A stretch of DNA of 64,000 nucleotides from Anabaena sp. UHCC 0187 (GTDB lineage: Bacteria; Cyanobacteriota; Cyanobacteriia; Cyanobacteriales; Nostocaceae): positions 26,086-90,085 of the forward strand of contig NZ_VILB01000014.1 of assembly GCF_009712035.1 (NCBI RefSeq). Reading direction: 5' to 3'. Numbering within the stretch: position 1 is the first letter of the stretch; each line of letters opens with the position of its first letter. The position numbers and the translations under genes were made by a program. This document shows, piece after piece, positions 53,339-63,086 of this stretch. The notes beneath the pieces are model-generated. The model worked only from the letters and a program-made list of their open reading frames with translations, did not search any database and had not been told where the DNA came from.

Positions 53339-55459
53339 TTAAACTTCAACCTCCAAAACGCACACCAAAAAACCCCACTTATCAGCCGCTTCTTCAATAA
53401 TTTTCGTCGTTGGTTTACCTGCACCATGTCCCGCTTTTGTTTCAATTCTAATTAATACAGGTGCATCACCATTATGGGCTGCTTGTAAAGCCGCAGCAAA
53501 TTTAAAACTATGGGCAGGAACTACACGATCATCATGATCTGCGGTAATAATTAAAGTTGCTGGATAAGCTGTTCCCGGCTTCAAATTATGCAAAGGTGAA
53601 TAAGCATACAAATTGGCAAATTCGGCGGCATTTTCTGAAGAACCATATTCAGCCACCCAAGCCCAGCCAATGGTAAATTTATGGAAACGCAACATATCCA
53701 TAACACCGACTGCGGGTAAGGCTGCACCAAATAAATCAGGGCGTTGTGTCATACAAGTACCCACCAATAAACCGCCGTTACTACCTCCACCAATGGCTAG
53801 TTTTTCAGGTTTAGTGTAATTATGAGAAATTAACCATTCAGCCGCAGTAATAAAATCATCAAAAACATTTTGCTTTTGCAATTTCATTCCGGCTTGATGC
53901 CATTCTTCCCCATATTCACCACCACCGCGCAAATTAGGAACAGCATAAACTCCCCCCATTTCTAGCCAGATTAAAAGACTAACGGAAAAACTTGGGGTTA
54001 AGGAAATATTAAACCCACCATATCCATAGAGATAAGTGGGATTATTGCCATCTAATTTAATCCCTTTTTTGTGGGTAATAAACATTGGCACTTTCGTTCC
54101 GTCTTTACTTTCATAAAAAACCTGTTTTGTCTCATATTCATCAGCATTAAAATCTACTTTTGGCTGACGGAAAATTTCACTTTTACCCGTTTTCATATCG
54201 TAACGGTAAATAGTTCCGGGTGTGGTAAAACTGGTAAAATTATAAAATGTTTCTGTATCATGCCGTTTACCACCAAATCCACCGGCTGAACCAATTCCAG
54301 GTAATTCTACTTCTCTAATAAAATTACCTTTGAGATCAAATATCTTAATTTGGCTATGGGCATCTTGCAGATAATCAGCGACAAATTGATTATTCAAAAT
54401 ACCAGCACTTTCTAATGTTTCTACAGCTTGGGGAATAATTTCTTGCCAATTTTCTGAAGTTGGTTTTTTAGTATCAATGGCAATAACTCTGCCTTTTGGG
54501 GCATTTAAATCTGTGCGAAAGTAGAAAACACTATCATCATTATCAATAAAGCTATAATCCGCTTCAAATTTGTTAATTAGTTCGATAACTTCAGCCTGGG
54601 GATTTGTTAAATCTTTGTAGAAAACCAAATTTTTGGAGTCAGTTCCTAGCCAGATTGAAATTATCAAATATTTGCCATCTTCGGTGACACTACCACCAAA
54701 CCCCCATTCTTTTTCATCAGGACGATGATAAATTAAAATGTCTGCTGATTGCTGTGTACCAAGTTTGTGATAATAAAGCTTTTGGTAATAATTAACATCT
54801 GTCTTGGAAAATTGCTCCTCTTGGGGAAACCCCAAGACCGCATTTTCCGCTTCTAATTTAGTTTTTTCATTGGGTTCATCATAACGACTGTAGAAAAAAC
54901 CTTGATGATCATGAGTCCAAGCAGCACCGGAAAATTTAATCCATTGTAAATGATCTTCTAAATCTTCACCTGTGGTAATATCTCTAATTTTCCATTCTTG
55001 CCAATCTGAACCAGAACTAGATAAACCGTAAGCTAAAAGTTGACCATTTTCACTGATAGAAATTCCAGAAAGGGCAACTGTACCATCTTCTGAAAGTTGA
55101 TTAGGGTCAAGTAATACTCTTGGTTCTGCTTCTAGGTTTGGGAGAGTATAAAGAACACTTTGATTTTGCAATCCATCATTTTTGAAATAAAAGTAACTTT
55201 CACCTTCTTTAAAGGGAGTTCCATATTTTTCATAATCCCAAAGTTTGGTCAACCGCTGCTTGATTTTTTCCCTAGCAGAAATTTCATTTAAGTAGCTAAA
55301 GGTAACTTGATTTTGTGCCTCTACCCAAGCTTTTGTTTCTTCTGTATCCGGGTCTTCTAAGGCGCGGTAAGGGTCTGTAACCGCAGTTCCGTGATAATTA
55401 TCTATTTGATCACTTTTGCTAACGGTGGGATAGGTCAGAGGTTGTTTAGAGTTAGACAT
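53339..55459 (-). CDS. Prolyl oligopeptidase (S9 family)
   Basis: Serine peptidase cutting short peptides after proline, normally in the cytoplasm. The 706-residue protein has the N-terminal S9A signature (YPTVSKSDQIDNYHGTAVTDPYRALED), a seven-bladed propeller (about 75-430) and an alpha/beta-hydrolase domain. The catalytic Ser560 lies in GGGSNGGLLVG; the catalytic Asp lies in DHDDRVVPAHS and His678 in KAGHGAG. No signal peptide is seen. Length and motifs are normal for the family. Monocistronic; the AT palindrome lies 79 bases after its stop. Confidence 0.95.
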   Translation of the reverse strand: MSNSKQPLTYPTVSKSDQIDNYHGTAVTDPYRALEDPDTEETKAWVEAQNQVTFSYLNEISAREKIKQRLTKLWDYEKYGTPFKEGESYFYFKNDGLQNQSVLYTLPNLEAEPRVLLDPNQLSEDGTVALSGISISENGQLLAYGLSSSGSDWQEWKIRDITTGEDLEDHLQWIKFSGAAWTHDHQGFFYSRYDEPNEKTKLEAENAVLGFPQEEQFSKTDVNYYQKLYYHKLGTQQSADILIYHRPDEKEWGFGGSVTEDGKYLIISIWLGTDSKNLVFYKDLTNPQAEVIELINKFEADYSFIDNDDSVFYFRTDLNAPKGRVIAIDTKKPTSENWQEIIPQAVETLESAGILNNQFVADYLQDAHSQIKIFDLKGNFIREVELPGIGSAGGFGGKRHDTETFYNFTSFTTPGTIYRYDMKTGKSEIFRQPKVDFNADEYETKQVFYESKDGTKVPMFITHKKGIKLDGNNPTYLYGYGGFNISLTPSFSVSLLIWLEMGGVYAVPNLRGGGEYGEEWHQAGMKLQKQNVFDDFITAAEWLISHNYTKPEKLAIGGGSNGGLLVGTCMTQRPDLFGAALPAVGVMDMLRFHKFTIGWAWVAEYGSSENAAEFANLYAYSPLHNLKPGTAYPATLIITADHDDRVVPAHSFKFAAALQAAHNGDAPVLIRIETKAGHGAGKPTTKIIEEAADKWGFLVCVLEVEV

Positions 55460-55499
55460 AAATTGAGGATAAATAAACTGTTAGAGACTTCCAAATGAA

Positions 55500-55625
55500 A
55501 AAATATCCCAAAATTTCTTCTGGTGCAGGCATCTTGCCTGCTAATAATACAAGGACGGGCAGGATGCCCATCCCACAAGATGAGATAGCGTTCGCGGAGC
55601 GTCCCGGAGGGAACTAGCGCTGCTG
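55500..55625. repeat. Dispersed repeats upstream of the prolyl oligopeptidase gene
   Basis: The segment contains GGTGCAGGCATCTTGCCTGC and ACGGGCAGGATGCCCATCCC, two hairpin-forming pieces of a common cyanobacterial intergenic repeat. A GATAGCGTTCGCGGAGCG palindromic module follows. A minus-strand open frame over it (55435-55710) is repeat-derived and not a gene. Confidence 0.6.
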
Positions 55626-55696
55626 CAAGCAGTTCATCTTTTTTGTGGAGTTCTGTTATATCTATCCTACCTATGATCTGATTCAAGCTAGTTGAG

Positions 55697-56347
55697 TTAT
55701 TCCATTTCACTAAAAGTATCTTTGAGAACAGAACGCGCTGCTAAATGATTACGAGTAGAAGTAAGAATTTCCGCTTCTCGTTCTAAACGAGCCAGTGTAT
55801 CCTGTATTTCTAATAATGCTTGTTGTTCGGGAGCGACACCATAGAGATTACTAGCTATCCAATAAGATAATTCTGTGGGTAAATCTGGTAAATCTTCTGG
55901 TAGTTCAATCTCTTGTTCTGTTAATTTGGCTGAGAGACGCACAACATCCCGCAATAGTTGTTCTACCTCAGTAGCTAAAGGACGTAAGTCTGTAGCTGGT
56001 GGTTGGTCTTCAATCCATTCTACCAAACCGACACGATAGGGCTTTTCACGGACATATTCTAAAACCCGAAACCTTTGCTGTCCTAAAGCTAATAGCTTGA
56101 TTCTGTCATCAGGTAGGCGTTGATAATGAAGAATTTCCGCGCAACAACCCACGTTAGCTATTGTCCCTTTTGTGGGATCAATCATCAATACCCCAAATCG
56201 GCGATCGCTCTCCAAAATCGTATTCATCATGATTCTGTAGCGAAATTCAAAGATATGTAGGGGTAATGGTCTAGTAGGAAATAGAACCACTTCTGGTAAT
56301 GGGAATAGAGGTAGTTCACGCACTGCAATTTTAGAAGAAGATGTCAT
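55697..56347 (-). CDS. Lon substrate-binding-domain (LON N-terminal) protein
   Basis: Stand-alone LON N-domain protein of 216 residues, lacking the ATPase and protease domains of Lon. The motif LPLFPLPEVVLFPTRPLPLHIFE opens the domain, followed by YRIMMNTILESDRRFGV and a helical C-terminal part (LSYWIASNLYGVAPEQQALLE). The family is conserved in cyanobacteria and plants; the role is unclear, perhaps as a substrate adaptor. It lies 206 bases beyond rpsJ on the same strand, after the str-operon terminator, so it is probably a separate unit. Confidence 0.93.
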   Translation of the reverse strand: MTSSSKIAVRELPLFPLPEVVLFPTRPLPLHIFEFRYRIMMNTILESDRRFGVLMIDPTKGTIANVGCCAEILHYQRLPDDRIKLLALGQQRFRVLEYVREKPYRVGLVEWIEDQPPATDLRPLATEVEQLLRDVVRLSAKLTEQEIELPEDLPDLPTELSYWIASNLYGVAPEQQALLEIQDTLARLEREAEILTSTRNHLAARSVLKDTFSEME

Positions 56348-56440
56348 TGTTAGTATTGTTAGTTAAGTATAAATTCTAGTCTTAAAATATTATATTTTTC
56401 CGTACTTTATTTATATTTTATCATGATGTTTTATGGCTAA

Positions 56441-56473
56441 TAAAAAGCCCTGAGATAAATTTTCTCAGAGCTT
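56441..56473 (-). terminator. Terminator of the str operon (after rpsJ)
   Basis: On the minus strand AAGCTCTGAGA pairs with TCTCAGGGCTT (one G-T pair) and is followed by TTTATTA. It lies about 80 bases past the rpsJ stop. Confidence 0.8.
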
Positions 56474-56478
56474 CCTAA

Positions 56479-56550
56479 ATGTCAGTTGTCAGTTGTTCGT
56501 TGTCAGTTGTTTTTCCTTCACCACTGACCACTGACCACTGACCAATGACA
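56479..56550. repeat. Heptamer repeats GTCAGTT / CCACTGA
   Basis: Two blocks of 7-base units in opposite orientation lie between the str terminator and rpsJ, separated by a short T/C-rich stretch; together they could fold back on each other. STRR-type. Confidence 0.75.
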
Positions 56551-56553
56551 AAT

Positions 56554-56871
56554 TTACAATTTGACTTCAATATCTACACCAGAAGGCAAATCTAGCTTCA
56601 TGAGTGCATCAATAGTTTTAGAAGAAGGCTGGTAAATATCAATAATCCGGCGATGGGTGCGGGTTTCAAAGTGTTCGCGGGAGTCTTTATCTACGTGAGG
56701 CGATCGCAGTACGCAATATATCTTGCGTTTTGTGGGTAAAGGAATTGGTCCGATAGCTGTAGCGTTGGTACGGTTAGCTGTTTCAACAATCTTCTCGCAA
56801 GATGTATCTAATAAACGGCGGTCAAATGCCTTTAAACGAATTCTAATCTTCTGCTGCTGTAGAGTTGCCAT
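56554..56871 (-). CDS. rpsJ: 30S ribosomal protein S10
   Basis: Structural protein of the 30S head and NusE transcription-antitermination partner. The 105-residue sequence is full length, with [14 protein letters not shown] at the N-terminus, the [29 protein letters not shown] core and a [14 protein letters not shown] end. It is the last gene of the rpsL-rpsG-fusA-tuf-rpsJ cluster, the order normal for cyanobacteria, 164 bases after tuf. Confidence 0.97.
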   Translation of the reverse strand: MATLQQQKIRIRLKAFDRRLLDTSCEKIVETANRTNATAIGPIPLPTKRKIYCVLRSPHVDKDSREHFETRTHRRIIDIYQPSSKTIDALMKLDLPSGVDIEVKL

Positions 56872-56973
56872 TTTTAGTTTTCCAGGTTCGGTAAATTTTA
56901 GACTTTAGATTTTAGATTTTTAGATGTTAAATTTCATCGCAAATCTGAAATTTAAAATTGTTTATGGGAATAG

Positions 56974-57011
56974 AAAGGAGCAGAGATTATATAATTCATC
57001 TCTACTCCTTT
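56974..57011 (-). terminator. Hairpin between tuf and rpsJ
   Basis: On the minus strand AAAGGAGTAGAGAT pairs with ATCTCTGCTCCTTT with one mismatch. The following tract (CTATTCC) is T-poor, so it may be a processing or stability element rather than a full terminator. Confidence 0.5.
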
Positions 57012-57035
57012 TGAATAAGAGCAAAAAGGTGAGTG

Positions 57036-58265
57036 TTATTTCAAGATTTTAGCGACAACGCCAGCACCAATAGTCCGGCCACCTTCACGAATAGCGAAGC
57101 GCATACCTTGTTCAATAGCGATCTCATTGATCAATTCTACTGTTACCTTGATGTTATCGCCAGGCATAACCATTTCCACATCTGTACCTTCCCTATCGGT
57201 AAAGGCTTTGATTGTTCCAGTTACATCAGTTGTCCGCACATAGAACTGAGGGCGATAACCTGCGAAAAATGGTGTTTTCCGACCACCTTCTTTCTCAGTT
57301 AAAACGTAAACTTCACCTTCAAACTGAGTGTGAGGTTTAATTGTACCAGGTTTGGCAATTACCATACCCCGCTCAATGTCTTCTTTTTTGAGACCACGTA
57401 GTAGTACACCAGCGTTATCTCCAGCCATACCTTGATCAAGGCTCTTTTTGAACATTTCAATCCCAGTGACTGCGGTAGTCTTGGTATCTCTGATGCCAAT
57501 TAGCTCAACTGTATCGCCAACCTTAACGATACCGCGTTCGATTCGTCCAGTAGCAACTGTACCACGACCTGTAATGGTGAACACATCTTCCACAGCCATC
57601 AAGAATGGTTTGTCTACATCTCTCTCAGGAGTAGGAATAGAAGCATCTACAGCATCCATCAACTCATAGATTTTGTCTACCCACTCATTTTCACCACGCT
57701 GAGTTTTGGGATTAGCGGTCATAGCTTCAAGAGCCTTCAGACCGGAACCTTTGATAATGGGAATATTATCACCATCGAAATCATAATCGGTGAGGAGTTC
57801 CCGCAGTTCCATTTCCACCAATTCCATCAACTCATCGTCATCCATCATGTCTTGTTTGTTCAAGAACACGACCAGACTAGGAACACCTACTTGTTTTGCC
57901 AAGAGGATGTGTTCACGGGTTTGGGGCATAGGACCATCTGTAGCTGCAACTACGAGGATACCTCCATCCATTTGCGCCGCACCAGTGATCATGTTTTTCA
58001 CATAGTCAGCGTGTCCAGGACAATCTACGTGAGCATAGTGACGAGCAGTGGTTTCATACTCAACGTGAGCGGTGTTAATTGTAATACCCCGTGCCTTTTC
58101 TTCAGGGGCATTATCAATTTGGTCGTAACCCTTACCTACTGCTTGACCATTAGCGGCCAAGGTCATGGTAATAGCTGCTGTTAAAGTAGTTTTGCCGTGG
58201 TCAACGTGGCCAACAGTACCGATATTAACGTGAGGTTTCGTTCTTTCAAACTTTGCGCGTGCCAT
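57036..58265 (-). CDS. tuf: Elongation factor Tu
   Basis: GTPase delivering aminoacyl-tRNA to the ribosome. The 409-residue protein is complete: G1 [11 protein letters not shown]3 [14 protein letters not shown]4 NKQD, and domains 2 and 3 ending in [15 protein letters not shown]. The cyanobacterial insertion of about ten residues after domain 1 ([17 protein letters not shown]) is present. It lies 22 bases after fusA, so the two are surely co-transcribed. Confidence 0.98.
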   Translation of the reverse strand: MARAKFERTKPHVNIGTVGHVDHGKTTLTAAITMTLAANGQAVGKGYDQIDNAPEEKARGITINTAHVEYETTARHYAHVDCPGHADYVKNMITGAAQMDGGILVVAATDGPMPQTREHILLAKQVGVPSLVVFLNKQDMMDDDELMELVEMELRELLTDYDFDGDNIPIIKGSGLKALEAMTANPKTQRGENEWVDKIYELMDAVDASIPTPERDVDKPFLMAVEDVFTITGRGTVATGRIERGIVKVGDTVELIGIRDTKTTAVTGIEMFKKSLDQGMAGDNAGVLLRGLKKEDIERGMVIAKPGTIKPHTQFEGEVYVLTEKEGGRKTPFFAGYRPQFYVRTTDVTGTIKAFTDREGTDVEMVMPGDNIKVTVELINEIAIEQGMRFAIREGGRTIGAGVVAKILK

Positions 58266-58287
58266 GAATAATCTTTTCCTTTTTTAA

Positions 58288-60366
58288 TTAAGCGTTCCCT
58301 TTACTTTTTGAGATGATTCCCTCAGCCACGCTGCGAGGCACCTCTTCGTAGGTACTAAACTCCATTGTAAAGATACCTCGACCCTGGGTTTTCGACCGGA
58401 TATCAGTAGCATAACCAAACATGGTTGCCAGTGGAACTTTCGATACTACCTTCGCCAACCCATTATCAGTGCTTTGGCTTTCAATCTGTCCTCTGCGGGA
58501 GATTAAATCACCAATCACGTTCCCGATATAATCTTCGGGGACTTCAACTTCAACTTTCATCATAGGCTCTAAGATGACAGGAGAGGCTTTTGATGCCGCT
58601 TCTTTCATCGCCATAGAACCGGCAATTTTGAAAGCCATTTCTGAAGAGTCTACGTCGTGGTAAGAACCATGTACCAAGGTGGCTTTGACATCAATGAGCG
58701 GATATCCAGCTAAAATACCGGATTCACAACATTCTTTCATTCCCTGTTCCGCAGGTCCGACGTACTCTTTCGGTACAATCCCACCGACAATTTTGGAAAC
58801 AAAGACAAAACCTGTGCCTGGTTCGCCTGGCTCTAGGTTGATCACTACGTGACCGTACTGACCCTTACCACCACTTTGGCGGATAAATTTACCATCAATT
58901 TTTTCGACGGATTTGCGGATGGTTTCGCGGTAAGCCACTTGAGGCGCACCAACGTTTGCTTCCACTTTAAATTCCCGTAACATCCGATCTACGAGAATTT
59001 CTAGGTGTAATTCTCCCATACCCGCAATTACGGTTTGGTTGGTTTCTGGATCAACACGCACACGGAAGGTGGGGTCTTCTTCACTCAAAGATTGCAGAGC
59101 TTTGGAAAGCTTGTCCATGTCGTTCTTGGTTTTGGGTTCAACCGCTACCGAGATCACAGGTTCAGGAATAAATAGGGATTCCAAAATAACTGGTGAACCT
59201 TCATCACAAAGGGTATCACCTGTCAAGGTGTCTTTTAATCCTAAAGCAGCACCTAAATCACCAGCCCGTAGTTCATCTACGTCTTGTCGGTCATCTGCTT
59301 TCATCAGCACTAACCGAGAAATCCGTTCTTTTTTATTCTTGCTGACGTTAAGAACGTAACTACCTTTCTTCAGCACACCAGAATAAACACGAACGAAGGT
59401 CAGGCGACCGTAAGGATCAGCCATAATCTTAAATGCCAAGGCTGATAATGGTTCATTATCATCAGCATGACGTTCTACGGGATCACCGTTAAGTAGTGTG
59501 CCTTGAATTGGTGGAACTTCCAGTGGTGATGGTAGGTAATCTATCACCGCATCCAACATCAATTGCACGCCTTTGTTCTTAAAGGCTGAACCACAAAGCA
59601 CTGGTACGATTGTCCCAGCAATTGTTCCTTTCCGGAGCGCAGCACAGATTTCTGCTTCTGTCAGTTCTTCGCCCTCGAAGTACTTATTCATCAGCACATC
59701 ACTGGTTTCTGATACTGCTTCTACCAACTTGGTGCGGTATTCAGCAGCTTTTTCAGCTAGTTCGGCAGGAATTTCTGTGGTTTGGATATCAGTTCCTTGG
59801 TCGTTTGTGTACATATATGCACACATTTTCACCAAGTCTATAATCCCTTTAAATTCAGTTTCACTACCGATAGGTAGTTGAATAGCAATGGCATTAGCTC
59901 GCAAGCGATCAACCATCTGATCATGCACTCTATAGAAGTTCGCACCGGTGCGATCCATCTTATTAATAAAGGCAATGCGAGGGACTTTATAGCGGTCTGC
60001 TTGTCGCCATACTGTTTCTGATTGGGGTTGAACACCACCTACGGAACAAAATACAGCGATTACACCATCTAATACTCGCATGGAACGTTCAACTTCAATT
60101 GTGAAGTCCACGTGACCGGGAGTATCAATAATGTTAATTTGATGATCATTCCAACTGGTACTAATCGCAGCAGCGGTGATAGTAATCCCCCGCTCCCGTT
60201 CTTGTTCCATCCAGTCTGTAACGGCAGTTCCTTCGTGAACTTCGCCAATTTTATGAATGATCCCAGAGTAAAATAATATTCTCTCTGTTGTCGTTGTTTT
60301 GCCCGCATCTATATGCGCCGCAATACCGATATTGCGTACTTTCTCTAGCGGGTTCGTGCGTGCCAC
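58288..60366 (-). CDS. fusA: Elongation factor G
   Basis: Translocase GTPase of translation. The 692-residue protein has G1 [16 protein letters not shown]3 [22 protein letters not shown]4 NKMD, and all downstream domains, including the [21 protein letters not shown] domain V motif. An AGGAGG-like site (GTTACCTCCT on the plus strand) lies just before its ATG. In cyanobacteria it is a redox-sensitive target through conserved cysteines, not assessed in detail here. Confidence 0.98.
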   Translation of the reverse strand: MARTNPLEKVRNIGIAAHIDAGKTTTTERILFYSGIIHKIGEVHEGTAVTDWMEQERERGITITAAAISTSWNDHQINIIDTPGHVDFTIEVERSMRVLDGVIAVFCSVGGVQPQSETVWRQADRYKVPRIAFINKMDRTGANFYRVHDQMVDRLRANAIAIQLPIGSETEFKGIIDLVKMCAYMYTNDQGTDIQTTEIPAELAEKAAEYRTKLVEAVSETSDVLMNKYFEGEELTEAEICAALRKGTIAGTIVPVLCGSAFKNKGVQLMLDAVIDYLPSPLEVPPIQGTLLNGDPVERHADDNEPLSALAFKIMADPYGRLTFVRVYSGVLKKGSYVLNVSKNKKERISRLVLMKADDRQDVDELRAGDLGAALGLKDTLTGDTLCDEGSPVILESLFIPEPVISVAVEPKTKNDMDKLSKALQSLSEEDPTFRVRVDPETNQTVIAGMGELHLEILVDRMLREFKVEANVGAPQVAYRETIRKSVEKIDGKFIRQSGGKGQYGHVVINLEPGEPGTGFVFVSKIVGGIVPKEYVGPAEQGMKECCESGILAGYPLIDVKATLVHGSYHDVDSSEMAFKIAGSMAMKEAASKASPVILEPMMKVEVEVPEDYIGNVIGDLISRRGQIESQSTDNGLAKVVSKVPLATMFGYATDIRSKTQGRGIFTMEFSTYEEVPRSVAEGIISKSKGNA

Positions 60367-60546
60367 AGTTACCTCCTATCGTTTTCGCCTCATGATATCT
60401 TGTATATTACTCTTTGTTAAGATTCTATACTTTTACGGAAAACCGTATTTTTTTGTTAGCCTAGCTAGGCAGTTGCCAATCTTTGAGCATTAGCTATAAA
60501 TTCTACGATATACCGCACATGAGAAGACGATATATCGTTTTTCTAC

Positions 60547-61017
60547 TTAGTAACGATAGTGTGCAAATGCTTTATTTGCTTCCGCCATCCGGTGCGTTTC
60601 TTCGCGCTTACGAATAGCACTACCAGTTTCATTGGCAGCATCCATTAATTCGTTAGCTAGTCTTCCGGCCATGGTTCTACCTGGACGTTGGCGAGAATAC
60701 TGGACTAACCACCGCAATGCTAGGGTAGTACCGCGATCTGTACGCACTTCCATTGGTACTTGGTAAGTTGCTCCACCAACGCGGCGAGCCTTAACTTCTA
60801 CCAATGGTGTGGCATTACGCACTGCTTTTTCAAAAGTTTCTAATGGACTTCCACCAGTGCGTTCTTCAATAGTTTTCAAAGCGTCATAAACTATTCTTGC
60901 AGCAAGTGATTTCTTGCCATGACGCATTATCCGGCGCATGATCATGCTGATCAGGCGACTATTATACACTGAGTCAGGCGGAACTAAGCGCCTTTGACTA
61001 ACACCACGACGAGACAT
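60547..61017 (-). CDS. rpsG: 30S ribosomal protein S7
   Basis: Assembly-initiating protein of the 30S head. The 156-residue sequence is full length: [38 protein letters not shown], the [14 protein letters not shown] loop, and the C-terminal [20 protein letters not shown]. It is preceded by a 387-base spacer after rpsL containing two hairpins, where S7-mediated or other feedback control could act, and is followed by fusA after 180 bases. Confidence 0.98.
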   Translation of the reverse strand: MSRRGVSQRRLVPPDSVYNSRLISMIMRRIMRHGKKSLAARIVYDALKTIEERTGGSPLETFEKAVRNATPLVEVKARRVGGATYQVPMEVRTDRGTTLALRWLVQYSRQRPGRTMAGRLANELMDAANETGSAIRKREETHRMAEANKAFAHYRY

Positions 61018-61080
61018 ACTTCATCCTTGAATACGGAATTTGGCAACGAAATTATATGCTATCAGAACACAGGATCATAA

Positions 61081-61102
61081 AAGCGGTTAAAATTAGCCGC
61101 TT
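61081..61102 (-). terminator. Hairpin in the rpsG leader
   Basis: AAGCGG-N10-CCGCTT forms a perfect stem, followed on the minus strand by TTTA. It sits about 64 bases upstream of the rpsG start and could act as an attenuator or as the end of the rpsL transcript. Confidence 0.45.
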
Positions 61103-61365
61103 AATTTTCCTGAGTTTTTCTCTATGGCTTGCGCCACTTTACTGATATGAGTTGCAAGGAGACTGAATTAATTCACTTATTATCTGCTAACAGACTTAGA
61201 AGACGACAACATAATTAACTTTAAAATTTAGATTAAAGTGCTGTTATCGTTTACAGGATTATCCTCAGAAACTCATGCAACTTATGTGTTTTTATGCCAG
61301 CTACAGTTTAATTTCTTAAAAAAATTTGTTACTGCTGGTTTTTTGCTTTATGCAGTTTCAGGCAG

Positions 61366-61398
61366 GACGATTAACCGTAGTTGAGGCGATTAATCGTC
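61366..61398 (-). terminator. Hairpin directly after rpsL
   Basis: GACGATTAA (61366-61374) pairs with TTAATCGTC (61390-61398), 6 bases beyond the rpsL stop. No T-run follows closely, so mRNA stabilisation or processing is as likely as termination. Confidence 0.5.
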
Positions 61399-61404
61399 GC
61401 TTAC

Positions 61405-61788
61405 CTATTTTTTACCTGCTTTCTGGCGCTTAGTCCCATATTTGGAACGGCCTTGTTTCCGGTCTTTAACTCCGGCTGTATCTAATGTCCCACGGATAAT
61501 GTGGTATCTCACACCGGGCAAGTCTTTGACCCGACCACCACGAATCATAACTACGGAGTGTTCTTGTAAGTTATGACCAATACCTGGGATGTAAGCTGTG
61601 ACTTCAAATCCGGAGGTAAGTCTGACTCTGGCTACCTTACGGAGTGCTGAGTTAGGCTTTTTAGGTGTAGTTGTGTATACTCTGGTGCAAACGCCTCGGC
61701 GTTGAGGGCATTGCTTCAGAGCAGGGGACTTGGTTTTCTGGCGCGCTAGTTCGCGCTCACTACGTATTAGCTGCTGTATTGTTGGCAT
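61405..61788 (-). CDS. rpsL: 30S ribosomal protein S12
   Basis: Decoding-centre protein of the 30S subunit. The 127-residue sequence is complete: [20 protein letters not shown], the [18 protein letters not shown] loop (Lys of the streptomycin region present), [27 protein letters not shown] and a basic C-terminus. It is the first gene of the str cluster. Confidence 0.98.
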   Translation of the reverse strand: MPTIQQLIRSERELARQKTKSPALKQCPQRRGVCTRVYTTTPKKPNSALRKVARVRLTSGFEVTAYIPGIGHNLQEHSVVMIRGGRVKDLPGVRYHIIRGTLDTAGVKDRKQGRSKYGTKRQKAGKK

Positions 61789-61880
61789 GAGTTACAGCGC
61801 GTGAAGCTGCTTTATGATCTAAGTTTTAACAAATCCTGATTATATCTTTTTTTCTGATTTTCTGTCAATCATTATTTAAG

Positions 61881-61965
61881 AGGGAACAGGGAACGGGGAA
61901 CAGGGAACAGGTAATTCTTAACTACTGACCACTGACCACTGACCACTGACCACTGACCACTGACA
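61881..61965. repeat. Two tandem repeat blocks: GGGAACA-type and CCACTGA heptamers
   Basis: 61881-61910 repeats AGGGAACA/GGGGAACA. At 61923-61965 six copies of CCACTGA follow, running up to the stop codon of the IscA-type gene (61967). STRR-type. Confidence 0.85.
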
Positions 61966-61966
61966 A

Positions 61967-62290
61967 CTAACCAATAGAGAAAGAATTGCCACAGCTACAG
62001 GTGGATGTTGCTTGGGGGTTATGAAAGCGAAAACCGCCACCGGTCAAATCTTCTGAATAATCTACTGACAACCCATTGATGTAATTTAGGGTTTCTGGGT
62101 CTATAACTACACGAATATCATGCAAGTCTAAAACCTGATCTTGAGATGTTACTGTGGCATCAAAAGCCAGATCGTAAAACCAATCAGCACAGCCCCCAGA
62201 TTTTACCCGCAAGCGAAATAAGATATTTGATGGTTGTTTAGATTTTAAGCGCCCGATCTCATTAATGGCTGCTGGACTCAAATGAATCAT
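61967..62290 (-). CDS. HesB/IscA/SufA-type iron-sulfur cluster assembly protein
   Basis: A-type carrier for Fe-S clusters. The 107-residue protein has the three conserved cysteines: Cys in VKSGGCADWFY (near 34) and CSCGNSF at the C-terminus (C-x-C). The domain spans the whole protein (IHLSPAAINEIGRL ... SVDYSEDLTGGGFRFHNP). It differs somewhat from classical HesB, and a SufA-like role is likely. It is flanked on both sides by heptamer-repeat blocks. Confidence 0.92.
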   Translation of the reverse strand: MIHLSPAAINEIGRLKSKQPSNILFRLRVKSGGCADWFYDLAFDATVTSQDQVLDLHDIRVVIDPETLNYINGLSVDYSEDLTGGGFRFHNPQATSTCSCGNSFSIG

Positions 62291-62305
62291 GGAATTTTTT
62301 TATTA

Positions 62306-62373
62306 GTCAGTGGTCAGTGGTCGGTTGTCAGTGGTCAGTTGTCAGTTGTCAGTGGTCGGTTGTCAGTTGTCAG
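62306..62373. repeat. Heptamer repeats GTCAGTG/GTCAGTT/GTCGGTT
   Basis: About nine 7-base units lie just upstream of the IscA-type gene, in the orientation opposite to the CCACTGA block downstream of that gene, so the gene lies between inverted repeats of the same unit. Confidence 0.85.
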
Positions 62374-62425
62374 AAAGAATAGAATTTCTCCCCTGCTCCC
62401 TGCTCCCTGCCCCCTACTCCCCTGC

Positions 62426-62845
62426 CTATTTTTCCGAACGGGCATAGTCATCTTGATAGCGAATAATATCATCTTCTCCGAGATATTCGCCATTTTGGAC
62501 TTCAATCAAAACCAAGGGAATCACACCGGGATTTTCTAAGCGATGGGTTGTACATTGGGGGACATAGGTTGATTGATTATTACTTAATAAAATTTCTTGC
62601 TCACCACAAACTACTTTAGCTGTACCGGAAACAACAATCCAGTGTTCACTGCGGTGGTGGTGCATTTGTAAACTAAGGCGATGTCCAGGCTTGACTTCAA
62701 TTCGCTTAATTTTATATCCGCGCCCTTCTTCCAAGACTGTGAAAGAACCCCAAGGACGTAATTCACCAGCAATAACACTTTTAGAATTAATTGTTGGTTG
62801 TAGAGTCAGAGTATTATTTGGGGCAGTTTCTGATACTTTAGCCAT
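62426..62845 (-). CDS. Cupin, mannose-6-phosphate isomerase type II-like
   Basis: Single cupin domain of the kind found at the C-terminus of mannose-1-phosphate guanylyltransferase/phosphomannose isomerase (type II), here free-standing; 139 residues. Landmarks are ELRPWGSFTVLEEGRGYKIKRIEVKPGHRLSLQMHHHRSEHWIVVSG in outline, with metal-binding His residues in QMHHHRSEHW, and VPQCTTHRLENPG, then EVQNGEYLGEDDI. Start ATG 62845 is chosen over ATG 62866 because GAGGT lies 5 bases upstream of it. Probable role: mannose or GDP-mannose supply for polysaccharide. Monocistronic. Confidence 0.9.
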   Translation of the reverse strand: MAKVSETAPNNTLTLQPTINSKSVIAGELRPWGSFTVLEEGRGYKIKRIEVKPGHRLSLQMHHHRSEHWIVVSGTAKVVCGEQEILLSNNQSTYVPQCTTHRLENPGVIPLVLIEVQNGEYLGEDDIIRYQDDYARSEK

Positions 62846-63086
62846 AGTTACCTCAGATGGAGACATAACAAACCCGTTTTTTAGTTTGAACAGTTGATGG
62901 AAAAGGGGCGAAATTTAGCCACCTTGATCAAGATAGCAAAACTCACCATTGACTGGTAAAATTTCTTGCTTAAACTGATGTGTCTACACAAAGTCTTCAT
63001 CAAAAAAATGAAGACTTGTTCTCAACTTCAAAATTGACAAATGACAAAATCTGATTTAACGAGAGTGCTTTCTCCGAACTCCGACT

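Larger units (their letters stand above)
61018..61404 (-). other. rpsL-rpsG spacer
   Basis: No gene is seen. Two hairpins are listed separately (61081-61102 and 61366-61398). The rest is AT-rich and may hold a promoter for rpsG-fusA-tuf-rpsJ. A spacer of this size is long for a ribosomal operon. Confidence 0.5.

Noticed and set aside
55435-55710. 91-codon minus-strand frame upstream of prolyl oligopeptidase
   Set aside because: It overlaps the oligopeptidase N-terminus and a dispersed repeat (ARPCIISRQDACT is the translated hairpin).
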